Of a stretch of 64,000 nucleotides of DNA, positions 16,102-25,270 are shown in pieces; within the stretch, counting starts at the first letter, position 1; every line of letters starts with the position of its first letter. Source of the DNA: Sphingobacteriaceae bacterium DW12 (GTDB lineage: Bacteria > Bacteroidota > Bacteroidia > Sphingobacteriales > Sphingobacteriaceae); assembly GCA_000783305.1 (NCBI GenBank), contig JROE01000006.1, positions 186,001 to 250,000 on the forward strand, given 5' to 3'. The notes under the pieces are model-generated. The model saw only the letters and a list, made by a program, of their open reading frames with translations. It searched no databases and was not told the origin of the DNA. The translations under genes and the position numbers were made by a program.

Positions 16102-17511
16102 ATGAAAAAATATATAAGCATTTGTGTTTTGCTATTTAGTAGTTTTTATGCTATAGGACAGACCTCACAGGATAGAGCGAAAGCATTCTATCAAGAAGCT
16201 GTGAGACTATTCGAGAAAAAAGATTATTCCAAAGTATTGGAATACTGTCAACGCGTTACGGACGAATTAAAGACTACCAATGCGCGAATAGAACTGTTGC
16301 GGATAAAGAGCTATTATGAATTGGGCGAGATCGAAGAGACTAAAAGAGCGCTCAGTACTTTTTCGGATTTGCCTTCCGAGCTATCATTGAAGCAGGAGGC
16401 GCTCAGCTATTTAAATAGGATAGAAAGAAGTGAAAAAACTATGTTAGAGCAGGAGATATCGCTGCAACGCCTATTAGAAGTAAACCGTTTGGAGAAGGAA
16501 GGAAAACTTACAGAAGAAGAAAGAAGAAGGAAGGAAGCTGAAGCTAAAAGCTACCAAGCGGCGATGTCAGGTGACCTGACTGCCATCAGACAGTTTTTGA
16601 AAGATTATCCGACTCATAACGAAAGACAACATGTGCTTGATGTATTAGCAAATGAGGAACAACGGACGTATGATAATGCCATCTTACAGGATGAAATCGG
16701 AGGCTATGAAAATTATCTAACTTTATTTAATGATGGAAAGCACAAGAATGTGGTGGTAAAGGCTTTGTACGAAGCGAGGGAAAGTGAAGCATCGGATCAG
16801 GTACTACGAGATAACTCTGTCGCTGGCTGCGAAAAGTATTTGGAAGCTTATCCAACTGGTAAAAATAAAGAAGCCGTATTAAAACTTTATGCTGAGATCC
16901 TACATAAAGAAGGACAACAGGCCTCGAGTATTAAAGATTATAAAAAAGTGGAAGAGCTTTATGGTAAATACAAAAGTATCTTCCCCTCTGGTGGCCATAT
17001 AAAGTCAGCGCAGATGAAATATGATGAAGCAATTCGAAAAATAAAAAGGGCAGAGGTAATCGCAAGTAGGAGTGACAAGACCTACTTTATGATCAACTAT
17101 GCAACCAACAAAAGTGCTGGACTAGAGGTCGGCAAATTAAAAATCTCTCATAACCCATCTGTTTATTGGGGACTCAATTATGGATTTACATTACCTGGGT
17201 TTTCCTCGCTGGAGGAACTCGAATCCCTCGATGACTATGCTGGAGATGGCACCTTAAAGACAGGATTTTTTACCTCAAGTTTTGGATTGACCATGAACAT
17301 TAGTTATCCGCTATGGGGTTATGCCGGTATTGGTGTGAGATACCAAACATATGAAGATGGTACAGATTCCTATAAAATAGCCGGTCAAAATTCTTGGCAA
17401 TTTTTTCCCGAATTTGGATTGAAAGGTAGAATTGCCAGGAGTTTGATTTTAAAAGCGGGTATACAACTAATTAAAGATAAACCTGCTTTTCAAATAGGAA
17501 TAGGGTTTTAA
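16102..17511 (+). CDS. Exported TPR/coiled-coil protein with C-terminal beta-rich domain
   Basis: A 469-residue protein with a signal peptide (MKKYISICVLLFSSFYAIGQ). Residues about 20-110 look like tetratricopeptide helices (AKAFYQEAVRLFEKKDYSKVLEYCQRV). Residues about 110-155 are a charged coiled coil (EVNRLEKEGKLTEEERRRKEAEAK). Residues 155-320 hold repeated units with a recurring pattern of YEN/YLE, LYPTG or LFNDGK, and K..V..KALYE, which resembles TPR or Sel1-like repeats. From about 325 the sequence changes to short amphipathic strands with glycine turns and ends in AFQIGIGF, a terminal Phe typical of outer-membrane beta-barrel proteins. No family name is offered. It follows the secreted protein at 14575 and precedes the zinc-ribbon protein at 17549 by 37 bases. 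Confidence 0.7.
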   Translation: MKKYISICVLLFSSFYAIGQTSQDRAKAFYQEAVRLFEKKDYSKVLEYCQRVTDELKTTNARIELLRIKSYYELGEIEETKRALSTFSDLPSELSLKQEALSYLNRIERSEKTMLEQEISLQRLLEVNRLEKEGKLTEEERRRKEAEAKSYQAAMSGDLTAIRQFLKDYPTHNERQHVLDVLANEEQRTYDNAILQDEIGGYENYLTLFNDGKHKNVVVKALYEARESEASDQVLRDNSVAGCEKYLEAYPTGKNKEAVLKLYAEILHKEGQQASSIKDYKKVEELYGKYKSIFPSGGHIKSAQMKYDEAIRKIKRAEVIASRSDKTYFMINYATNKSAGLEVGKLKISHNPSVYWGLNYGFTLPGFSSLEELESLDDYAGDGTLKTGFFTSSFGLTMNISYPLWGYAGIGVRYQTYEDGTDSYKIAGQNSWQFFPEFGLKGRIARSLILKAGIQLIKDKPAFQIGIGF

Positions 17512-17548
17512 TGACAGAGATTTTGCGTAAATATATCATATACCTATT

Positions 17549-18046
17549 ATGCAAGATTTTGTTTATTTGCTGAAAGGGCAGGATTTTATAAGAGAAGTGG
17601 CAGTTGCCTGTCCAAAATGCAAAGCTAAGGCGCTGGTTTCAGGCGGGGAACCCGATAAAATGCTTGCAGAATATGAGCATAAAGTTCATTTCTCCTGTCC
17701 AACCTGTCACTATGTCCTGAAATATACCAATACTCCTAAATTTAGGGTGTACACCAATAAGCGCGGGCAAAATATCAGCTCCAGGTTATTGATGCTCAAT
17801 AGTCCATGCGACCCTTTTTTTGGATTTGAGGTTTGGTACCAAATGGATACTCAAAATGGACTGTTGTGGGCTTATAATCTGGAACACCTAGTCCTGATAG
17901 AAAATTATATTGCGAAAAGGCAAAGCAATTGTGTGGGATTGCCTTTCGATAACAATAGTAGGTCTTACCGATTGATACAAGGGGTATTGGATGTAAAGAA
18001 TAGGGAAACTATCTTGAAAACGATACAGCGAGTTAAAAAAACATAA
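17549..18046 (+). CDS. Zinc-ribbon protein of unknown function
   Basis: A 165-residue cytoplasmic protein without signal peptide. Two CxxC pairs, ACPKCKAK near residues 24-31 and SCPTCHYV near 52-59, form a four-cysteine zinc ribbon similar to those of transcription-elongation-like and restriction-associated proteins. The remaining 105 residues are alpha/beta in character with aromatic residues (FFGFEVWYQMDTQNGLLWAYNLEHLVLIENYI), a segment also seen in uncharacterised Bacteroidota and proteobacterial zinc-ribbon proteins. It follows the exported TPR-like gene closely on the same strand and ends at a strong terminator, so it is probably the last gene of that small cluster. Function unknown. 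Confidence 0.7.
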   Translation: MQDFVYLLKGQDFIREVAVACPKCKAKALVSGGEPDKMLAEYEHKVHFSCPTCHYVLKYTNTPKFRVYTNKRGQNISSRLLMLNSPCDPFFGFEVWYQMDTQNGLLWAYNLEHLVLIENYIAKRQSNCVGLPFDNNSRSYRLIQGVLDVKNRETILKTIQRVKKT

Positions 18047-18115
18047 CAAGTCGTCGTGGGGATGGCGATGTATTGATAAAATCCGTCATACTAGCTTTTA
18101 CAACAATATTCATCT

Positions 18116-18152
18116 AGGTATCCTTTGTAGTGAAAAGGATACCTTCTTTTTT
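18116..18152 (+). terminator. Intrinsic terminator after the zinc-ribbon gene
   Basis: AGGTATCCTTT (18116-18126) pairs perfectly with AAAGGATACCT (18134-18144) over 11 bp with a 7-base loop, followed by TCTTTTTT. It separates the 14575-18046 cluster from uptake locus 2. Confidence 0.85.
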
Positions 18153-18199
18153 GGGATTTAAAATCTTACATTTACTCGCAGAAGAATTATAATAAACCT

Positions 18200-18787
18200 A
18201 TGGCTGATTTTAAGTCTTTATCTGAAGAACAACTGGTTCGACTATTACAGGACGGAAATCAACATGCTTTTAATGAAATCTACAAACGACACTGGTCGGG
18301 TATCTTTTTGGTCGCCAAGAACCGACTGGGAAGTGAGGACGATGCATATGAGATTGTCCAAAACATCTTTCTGAATCTCTGGCGTAAAGGGGCGTCATTC
18401 GAGTTGAATAAAAATTTTGCCGTTTATTTTGCAACCGCTGCCAAGTACGAAGTCCTGAAGTTTCTCTCCCGACAGGGTCATCTGGACCACCATCGGAATG
18501 TATTGCGTGAAGAAATGTCCGAGCGTGATGATTCCACGGTCCAAGCATTGGAAGCAAAAGAGCTGATGGAAACATTGGAGCAATCGATTTGTCTACTTCC
18601 TGAAAAATGTCAGCTCGTATTTCGTTTGCGGTTAGAAAAGGAATACAGCCAAAAAGAAATTGCCAAAGAACTGGATATTTCTGAAAAAACGGTAGAGGCC
18701 CACCTTGCTAAAGCCAGAAAACACATCCGTACCGATTTGAGTATCGTGACTATTCTACAGCTAGCCCATTATTTTAAGATTTTTTAA
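18200..18787 (+). CDS. ECF RNA polymerase sigma factor for uptake locus 2
   Basis: A 195-residue ECF sigma factor of the SusC/SusD-linked type. Region 2 is at about residues 22-95 (AFNEIYKRHWSGIFLVAKNRLGSEDDAYEIVQNIFLNLWRK). Region 4 is at about 125-180 (LPEKCQLVFRLRLEKEYSQKEIAKELDISEKTVEAHLAKARKHI). It is followed after 55 bases by FecR, then SusC and SusD, repeating the arrangement of locus 1. It differs substantially in sequence from the sigma factor at 2162, so the two loci are likely to answer different substrates and not to be recent duplicates. Its start ATG is at 18200. No clear TAnnTTTG box was identified just upstream. Confidence 0.94.
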   Translation: MADFKSLSEEQLVRLLQDGNQHAFNEIYKRHWSGIFLVAKNRLGSEDDAYEIVQNIFLNLWRKGASFELNKNFAVYFATAAKYEVLKFLSRQGHLDHHRNVLREEMSERDDSTVQALEAKELMETLEQSICLLPEKCQLVFRLRLEKEYSQKEIAKELDISEKTVEAHLAKARKHIRTDLSIVTILQLAHYFKIF

Positions 18788-18842
18788 TTCAGACTAAGGG
18801 ATATGTCAGATTCAAGGGGCTTATAAGTATAGCCCCTATATT

Positions 18843-20003
18843 ATGACGTATAAACCGAAATCCGAGAGATTAAAATATTTGGCCGATAAATGGCTGAAGG
18901 GTACCATTTCAACGGAAGAGAAAATAGAATTTGATGAGTGGTATTTATCATATGAGGATCATTTGGTAGAAGATTATACCGCAGAAAATTTAGAGACCAT
19001 AGAAGTAGACCTTTATAAGCAGATACAATCGCTAGCAGGGATGGATCAAGCCAAACAACTATCCCGTATCCACCGTTTCAAAAAAATATACTATTGGGCA
19101 GCTTCTATTCTTGTAATCGTAGGAATCTCTACATTCTTCTATACGAGGCAAAAAACAGAAATCAATACTGCTGAGATAGCCGCGATAATGCCGGGTTCAG
19201 ATAAGGGTAATCTACGATTGGGGGATCAACAGGCTTATGATCTTGAAAAATTGAAGAATGGAATATTGGAGAATAGGGGTGGTGTGGAGATTGTCAAAAC
19301 AAAAGAAGGGGCAATCAGCTACATATTGAAGGGCAATGTGGACATGGATTCGAAGGACATCATAGAAAGCAGTGTATCTACACCCAATGGTGGGCAGTAT
19401 CAAATCCAACTGAGCGATGGTACACGTATCTGGCTGAATGCAGCGTCAGAAGTGAAATTCCCAATTGCTTTTGTGCAAGGACAACGTGTTGTGGAGCTAC
19501 AAGGTGAGGCCTATTTTGAAGTGGCGAAGGATGCAAAGCGGCCTTTTATTGTCAAGACTGCTACAGAAGAAGTGAAAGTGCTCGGTACGCATTTCAATGT
19601 AAATGCCTATCGAGAGGAAGCTACCTCCAGGGTATCGCTCCTAGAGGGTAAAGTAGAGGTGTCTGCACAGCACGGCAGCTACAAGACCTTACTGTCGCCA
19701 GGCCAACAAACGGTCAATGGTTTGACGGGAATGCAGGTTGAATCTTTCAATCCTGAGGAAAGCATAGCCTGGAAAAATGGTGATTTTGTTTTTAATAATG
19801 AAACGCTAGAACAAGTGATGATCAGGGTGGGCCGATGGTATGACGTGCAAGTACAGGTAGATCCGAAGATTGCAAATATCCAGATTTGGGCCTCTATTTC
19901 CAAATCCGAACAGATTGATAAAGTATTGAGATTGGTCAAATTGGCAAGTGAAGATATTACATATCGTATTGAAGGAAGGAGGGTGTATATGATGCCCAAA
20001 TAA
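18843..20003 (+). CDS. FecR-family anti-sigma factor (FecR + DUF4974)
   Basis: A 386-residue anti-sigma factor. The cytoplasmic N-terminus (about 1-80) has the usual short helices (LKYLADKWLKGTISTEEKIEFDEWY). The membrane helix is at about 82-98 (IYYWAASILVIVGISTFFY). The FecR domain lies at about 175-275, with LSDGTRIWLNAASEVKFP, GEAYFEV and VLGTHFNVNAY. The DUF4974 domain is at about 300-375 (NETLEQVMIRVGRWYDVQVQV). It should hold the 18200 sigma factor inactive until SusC of the same locus signals. Unlike locus 1, a 128-base leader with two hairpins separates it from SusC, so SusC may also have its own control. Confidence 0.95.
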   Translation: MTYKPKSERLKYLADKWLKGTISTEEKIEFDEWYLSYEDHLVEDYTAENLETIEVDLYKQIQSLAGMDQAKQLSRIHRFKKIYYWAASILVIVGISTFFYTRQKTEINTAEIAAIMPGSDKGNLRLGDQQAYDLEKLKNGILENRGGVEIVKTKEGAISYILKGNVDMDSKDIIESSVSTPNGGQYQIQLSDGTRIWLNAASEVKFPIAFVQGQRVVELQGEAYFEVAKDAKRPFIVKTATEEVKVLGTHFNVNAYREEATSRVSLLEGKVEVSAQHGSYKTLLSPGQQTVNGLTGMQVESFNPEESIAWKNGDFVFNNETLEQVMIRVGRWYDVQVQVDPKIANIQIWASISKSEQIDKVLRLVKLASEDITYRIEGRRVYMMPK

Positions 20004-20031
20004 GAGTGGACTTCAAAGAATATGTAAATAT

Positions 20032-20107
20032 GCTAGAGAAGGTTGAAGGCTTCTCTAGCGGTATCGCAATATTCTACATTGAACAACTTACAGGTATTCT
20101 CAATGTA
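20032..20107 (+). promoter_or_regulatory. Two hairpins in the leader between FecR and SusC of locus 2
   Basis: GCTAGAGAAG (20032-20041) pairs with CTTCTCTAGC (20050-20059), a perfect 10-bp stem with an 8-base loop and no T run. TACATTGA (20075-20082) pairs with TCAATGTA (20100-20107), 8 bp with a 17-base loop. They lie in the 128-base gap ahead of SusC and could act in processing, attenuation or mRNA stability. The ATTGAACAACTTA within the second element resembles ATTGAACAACCTA (3955-3967) in front of the other SusC. Confidence 0.5.
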
Positions 20108-20131
20108 AAAACCTATTACTAATCAAATATA

Positions 20132-23100
20132 ATGAAAATAACCTCTAATTATGAGAGAGAAGGAGACCCTATACGCACTTCTCTCCTAAAATTCCTTATT
20201 GTGATGAAACTCATTACATTATTTATGGTAGCGACCCTCTGTCAAGTACATGCACATACTCATGCCCAAATGCTGACATTGAAGGGGAGAAATACCAAAC
20301 TCACAGATGTCTTGAAAGAGATCAAGAAACAAACGAAATACGATGTGATCAGTGAGACTGGTGTGGTAAGTACCTTGCGGGTACCGGAACTAAATCTCAA
20401 TAACGTGCCCTTGGATAAGGGGCTCAATAGTATACTGACACCACTCTCGCTCACATTCGTAATCGAACAGAATGCGGTCATCATCAAACGAGCACCTATT
20501 TGGACGACCAAGGAGGCTCCGATTATCGAAGCCCAGAAAAACATCAAGGGGAAGGTGGTGGACAGCAAGGGGATAGCGCTGGCCGGGGCGACGGTTAGTG
20601 TGAAAGGCGGGACCAGTATGTCAACAGATGAGAATGGAGATTTTCAGATGAATGTTACTACAGGGGATGTATTGACTGTTGAACTCATGGGATTCGAAGT
20701 GCAGACCCAGACTATCGGTGCACAAGGGTATTATACAATAACAATGAAGGAGAAGGTGGATGCATTGGATGAGGTGGTGGTGGTGGGGTATGGTACGCAA
20801 AAGCGTGCATCTTTGCTGGGGTCGGTGGCCTCGGTACAGGCCGAACAATTATCCAAAGTCCCGGTAACAAACCTATCGCAGGCGTTGGTAGGTCGATTGC
20901 CAGGATTGGTGACTACCCAATCCTCCGGATTACCGGGGTCTGATCAAGTAGACCTGTATGTACGGGGATTTAATTCGTTAAATAGAAATTCCCCTTTGAT
21001 ATTAGTGGATGGTGTCGAACGCTCGTTCAATAATCTTGATCCTGCAGAAATCGAATCGGTCACGATATTGAAAGATGCGGCATCAGCGGCAGTCTACGGG
21101 GTTCGCGGGGCCACAGGTGTTATCTTGGTGACAACCAAACGTGGTGCCGAGGGCAAACCCTCACTGACTTATTCTGCCTCTTACACGCTAAGTTCGAATA
21201 CACGCATGCCGGAGTATCTGAATGGTCGAGAATTTGTCAGTTGGTATAATTATGCCGACGAAATAAATGGACGAGGCCCAACGTTTCCGGATGCTGTAGT
21301 GGATAAAGTATTTAATGGCGACCCAGAGGGCGTGTATGGCAATACCAACTGGACTAATGAGATACTCAAATCTACAACACCTACTACACAGCACAACGTG
21401 ACCCTGAGGGGGGGACAAAGTGCAGTCAAATATTTTGCTTCTTTGGGATACTTGAATCAGCAGGGTATCATAAAGGGAGTGGACTTTAAGCGATATAACT
21501 TAAGGACAAATATTGATGCAACGGTCACCAAGGACTTGTCTGTTTCTTTAGACGTTGCCGGAAACGTATCAGCGGCAAATAGCCCTCAGATATCCAACTT
21601 CACTGGAAATGGTAATTCGGTAGGGACGAATCTGATGAATCAAATCATTTCTGCGCATCCTTATATCCAAACAGTATTACCAGATGGGAGATACCTGAGT
21701 TCGTCGTTATTGCCCGGGAATAATCCGTTAGCGGCTAGAGACCTCTCGGGATATAATGATAACGATAATACCGGTATACAGAGTAGCCTAACGCTTAACT
21801 ATAACGCCCCTTTTTTAAAAGGGCTATCTTTCAAAGCGGTGGGTAGCTTCGATAAGAATTATTACCATACCAAATCATTCTATACACCTTATACCCTTTG
21901 GACGGCAGATGCCAGCAATGCAACCCCTACTTTGTATGAGACGGCATCACCATATGGTACATTGGCCATGCTTAGTGAAAGCTATACGCAGTCCAGACGA
22001 TGGACCATGCAGGAGTTTATTAACTACAAACAGACTTTTAATACGAAACATTCTGTTGATGCATTAATAGTAGCCGAGCAATCTAGTTACAATAATACTG
22101 GACTAGGGGCGTCTGCCCAAAACTTTGATCTTACGGATTTAGATCAATTTGGATTTGCGAAAGACAACCCCAATAAGCCTACTGGTAGCGACAATACTGC
22201 TAATAGACTGGGCTATGTAGGACGGGTAAACTATACCTATGATAATCGTTACCTAGCTGAATTCTCTGGCCGTGTCGATGCGTCAACCAATTTTCCGGCC
22301 AATAACAGATACGGGTTCTTTCCTTCGTTTTCTGCGGGCTGGCGTATTTCGGAAGAAGGATTCTTTAAAAGGCTAAATACCGCCGTATCTAGCTTAAAGC
22401 TTACAGCATCCTATGGTGTATTGGGTAATGATGTCACTGGAGGCGCTTATCAGTATCTACGTTTTATGACGCTTTCTGGTGCACCGGTAGCTCACTTGGG
22501 CGGGGCGAATGTGAACGGCATGCTGCCGACTTCATATCCGAATACAGATTTAACCTGGGAAAAAGCCCAATCTACCAATATAGGTTTGAATATAGCGCTA
22601 TGGAACGGGTTGTTAAGTGCCGACTTCAACGGATTCTATAAGTTGACAACAGATATTCTGACCAGTGTCAGCAATACGTACCCACCTTCAATAGGAGGGT
22701 ATTTTCCAACAACTGTAAATTCGGGTAAAGTTGATAATCGCGGATTTGAACTGGAACTGCATCACCGGAACCAAATAAATGATTTTAAATACTCAATAAC
22801 CGGAGCGGTAAGTTGGGCACATAACCGGATTTTGAGCATGGACCAATCTATCGATATTCCGGAATATCAAAGCCTTATTGGGCAATCCATCGGTGCTAAA
22901 ACAGGCTTGTTTGCAGAAGGCTTGTTTCAAAGTGATGCCGAGGCGAAGTTGTCACCGGTCGTAAATACCTCAGCCAGGGCGGGAGATATTAAGTATAGGG
23001 ATATAAACGGTGATGGAAAGATAACGTATGAACAGGATGTCGCAGTCATTGGTCGTAGCCACGTACCCGAGTTAAACTATAGTTTCAACTTCAATTCAAG

Positions 23101-23569
23101 TTATAAGAACTTCGATGTCTCTTTCCTCATACAGGGGGTTGGAATAAGCGACAATGCCTTAATGGGATATTATGATGGGATCGGCTGGGATGATACGCAG
23201 TTTACGCGCACTTTCTATGGAAGGAGTAATACACCTAAATATTTGGTGGCAGATTCATGGACACCTGATAATCCTTTAGGCAAATATCCAAGGTTAGATA
23301 ACCAATGGCGGCCAAATAATAATTGGGCGTCATCTATGTGGATTGTGAGTGGAGCGTATTTACGTTTAAAAAATGTGCAGGTGGCCTATAACCTACCCAA
23401 ATCAATAGGAGGACGATGGGGACTGTCCAATGCCAAGATATATCTGGCGGGAATGAATCTGCTGACGTTTTCAGAGTTTAAATACCTAGATCCCGAAGCA
23501 CCTAGTGTCAGCAACGGATATTATCCACAACAGAAGACGTACAGCATGGGGCTGTCCGTTACTTTCTAA
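20132..23569 (+). CDS. SusC/RagA-type TonB-dependent outer-membrane transporter with STN domain
   Basis: An 1145-residue transporter, the pore of uptake locus 2. The N-terminus has a 45-residue leader with the hydrophobic signal at about 20-40. An STN signalling domain follows at about 50-120 (LTLKGRNTKLTDVLKEIKKQ). A carboxypeptidase D-like domain at about 136-210 carries IKGKVVDSKGIALAGATVSVKGG. The plug at about 212-340 carries DEVVVVGYGTQKRASLLGSVASV, then the barrel runs to a terminal SMGLSVTF. The STN domain couples it to the upstream FecR/sigma pair. SusD begins within 31 bases of its stop. The substrate is unknown; the linked GHL10-like glycosidase and nearby sulfatase suggest a complex, possibly sulfated or host-like glycan (inference). 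Confidence 0.96.
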   Translation: MKITSNYEREGDPIRTSLLKFLIVMKLITLFMVATLCQVHAHTHAQMLTLKGRNTKLTDVLKEIKKQTKYDVISETGVVSTLRVPELNLNNVPLDKGLNSILTPLSLTFVIEQNAVIIKRAPIWTTKEAPIIEAQKNIKGKVVDSKGIALAGATVSVKGGTSMSTDENGDFQMNVTTGDVLTVELMGFEVQTQTIGAQGYYTITMKEKVDALDEVVVVGYGTQKRASLLGSVASVQAEQLSKVPVTNLSQALVGRLPGLVTTQSSGLPGSDQVDLYVRGFNSLNRNSPLILVDGVERSFNNLDPAEIESVTILKDAASAAVYGVRGATGVILVTTKRGAEGKPSLTYSASYTLSSNTRMPEYLNGREFVSWYNYADEINGRGPTFPDAVVDKVFNGDPEGVYGNTNWTNEILKSTTPTTQHNVTLRGGQSAVKYFASLGYLNQQGIIKGVDFKRYNLRTNIDATVTKDLSVSLDVAGNVSAANSPQISNFTGNGNSVGTNLMNQIISAHPYIQTVLPDGRYLSSSLLPGNNPLAARDLSGYNDNDNTGIQSSLTLNYNAPFLKGLSFKAVGSFDKNYYHTKSFYTPYTLWTADASNATPTLYETASPYGTLAMLSESYTQSRRWTMQEFINYKQTFNTKHSVDALIVAEQSSYNNTGLGASAQNFDLTDLDQFGFAKDNPNKPTGSDNTANRLGYVGRVNYTYDNRYLAEFSGRVDASTNFPANNRYGFFPSFSAGWRISEEGFFKRLNTAVSSLKLTASYGVLGNDVTGGAYQYLRFMTLSGAPVAHLGGANVNGMLPTSYPNTDLTWEKAQSTNIGLNIALWNGLLSADFNGFYKLTTDILTSVSNTYPPSIGGYFPTTVNSGKVDNRGFELELHHRNQINDFKYSITGAVSWAHNRILSMDQSIDIPEYQSLIGQSIGAKTGLFAEGLFQSDAEAKLSPVVNTSARAGDIKYRDINGDGKITYEQDVAVIGRSHVPELNYSFNFNSSYKNFDVSFLIQGVGISDNALMGYYDGIGWDDTQFTRTFYGRSNTPKYLVADSWTPDNPLGKYPRLDNQWRPNNNWASSMWIVSGAYLRLKNVQVAYNLPKSIGGRWGLSNAKIYLAGMNLLTFSEFKYLDPEAPSVSNGYYPQQKTYSMGLSVTF

Positions 23570-23599
23570 ATACCTTGTAAAATGACAAATAATATTAGG

Positions 23600-25231
23600 A
23601 TGAAAAAATATAGTATTTATTTAATCACGATAACGGTAATGTTATTGGGGACCTCATGTAATGATTTTCTCTTACCTGAACCGACCGATAGATATTCTGA
23701 AAACGTTGCATTCAGTAGCGAAACCAACGCGAAGTTATACGTCAATTCATTTTACCCCATCCTCAACCACTACGGCTTGTTTGGGAGCGCTTATATAGGT
23801 GGAAATATGTATACGGATGGATTGACCGATATCATGAAAACGGCGGGAAGTACCATCGGGTCGAATGGGGCAAGCGCCAACATCTATGCTACGAATCCAA
23901 GCTTAATTACCCCAGACCAAAATTCGTTGGATATCTGGAGTAATGCCTATTACTATATCCGGTTAATCAACGAATTTTTGACGGGATTGGAGAAGAGCAG
24001 CCTGCCGGCTACAGCTAAAACCAATTTATCAGCAGAGGCTAGGTTTTTTAGGGGTTATCTCTACTTTTTATTGATGAGAAACCATGGAAGTGTGATTGCG
24101 CTGACGGAGCTTACAACGACACCGAACAATCCACGAACTACAGAGGCGGAGGGATGGGATGTCGTGCAAGCAGATTTGGATTACGCTGCTAAAAATCTAC
24201 AAGCAGTAGCAACGGATGTCGGACGTATTACCAAAGGGGCTGCTTATGCTATGCAATCGAGAGCGATGCTGTATGCGCAAAGATGGCAAGCAGCCTATGA
24301 CGCAGCTGTCGAAGTGGAAGAATTAGATACCTATTCCCTTAATCCGGCTTATCAAAGTGCGTTTGGCTCATACTTTAATGGGAATAAAGAAGCTATACTT
24401 GAATTTCGATATAGTTTTCCTCAGCTAACCCACTCATTTGATGCTATTGTTAGTCCTGGTGGGGACGACAATTTATATCAATTTGGAGGAGATGTACAGC
24501 CTACTCAAGAATTAGTTGAACTGTATGAAAAAGCAGGTGGGGGGAAGGTCAACTGGGATGCATGGCATGGCGACATCATTGCTAGTACACCACCTTGGGC
24601 AACACTTGAACCACGTTTTCATGCGACTGTATTATACAATGGCGCTACTTGGAAGGGCCGGACGATAGAAACATTTGTCAACGGGCGTGATGGATGGACA
24701 GCCTATCCACCGGCTGGGGGGAGTAATAGAGGAGCCTCGGTAACGGGATATTTTCTTCGAAAAAATCTTGATGAAGGCCACGCTGATCTTGTGAATATAG
24801 CAAGTGCACAAACCTTGGTAGAGATACGACTGGCAGAAGTATATCTGAACTTCGCTGAGGCTGCCTACCATCTGGACAAAATAACGGATGCTAACAAAGC
24901 CTTGAAAGAAGTGCGAGGACGTGTGGGATTGCCTGAATTGAACCTAAGTGGGGCGAGCTTACTTGCTCAAATAAAAAAGGAGCGTACAATAGAGTTGGCA
25001 GGTGAAGGACAGCATTATTGGGACTTAAGAAGGTGGAAGGATGCCGAAAGTACGCTTACGGGTAAGTATGTGCATGGCATAAAGATAACAGGCGAGGCCA
25101 ATTCATTCCGATATACATATATACGTTGTGACGACACACCGCGTCAATTCCCGGCTAAACTTTATTCATTCCCAATACAGTCATCCGAATTAATAAATAA
25201 TCCGGCTTGTAAACAAATTCAAGGTTGGTGA
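23600..25231 (+). CDS. SusD/RagB-family surface glycan-binding lipoprotein
   Basis: I choose the ATG at 23600 (MKKYSIYLI), which puts the lipid-attachment cysteine at residue 20 (LLGTSCND); an ATG six codons earlier at 23582 is also possible. The 543-residue protein has SusD hallmarks: AEARFFRGYLYFLLMRNHGSVIAL in the N-terminal TPR part, KERTIELAGEGQHYWDLRRWKDAE near the C-terminus, and the ending FPIQSSELINNPACKQIQGW. It is of normal family length, about 120 residues longer than its locus 1 counterpart. It pairs with the SusC at 20132 as the surface lid of the uptake complex, and is followed after 39 bases by the DUF5018-like lipoprotein. Confidence 0.95.
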   Translation: MKKYSIYLITITVMLLGTSCNDFLLPEPTDRYSENVAFSSETNAKLYVNSFYPILNHYGLFGSAYIGGNMYTDGLTDIMKTAGSTIGSNGASANIYATNPSLITPDQNSLDIWSNAYYYIRLINEFLTGLEKSSLPATAKTNLSAEARFFRGYLYFLLMRNHGSVIALTELTTTPNNPRTTEAEGWDVVQADLDYAAKNLQAVATDVGRITKGAAYAMQSRAMLYAQRWQAAYDAAVEVEELDTYSLNPAYQSAFGSYFNGNKEAILEFRYSFPQLTHSFDAIVSPGGDDNLYQFGGDVQPTQELVELYEKAGGGKVNWDAWHGDIIASTPPWATLEPRFHATVLYNGATWKGRTIETFVNGRDGWTAYPPAGGSNRGASVTGYFLRKNLDEGHADLVNIASAQTLVEIRLAEVYLNFAEAAYHLDKITDANKALKEVRGRVGLPELNLSGASLLAQIKKERTIELAGEGQHYWDLRRWKDAESTLTGKYVHGIKITGEANSFRYTYIRCDDTPRQFPAKLYSFPIQSSELINNPACKQIQGW

Positions 25232-25270
25232 GACCAAACACTCATCAGCTCCTGACAAAAAAGTAAACAG

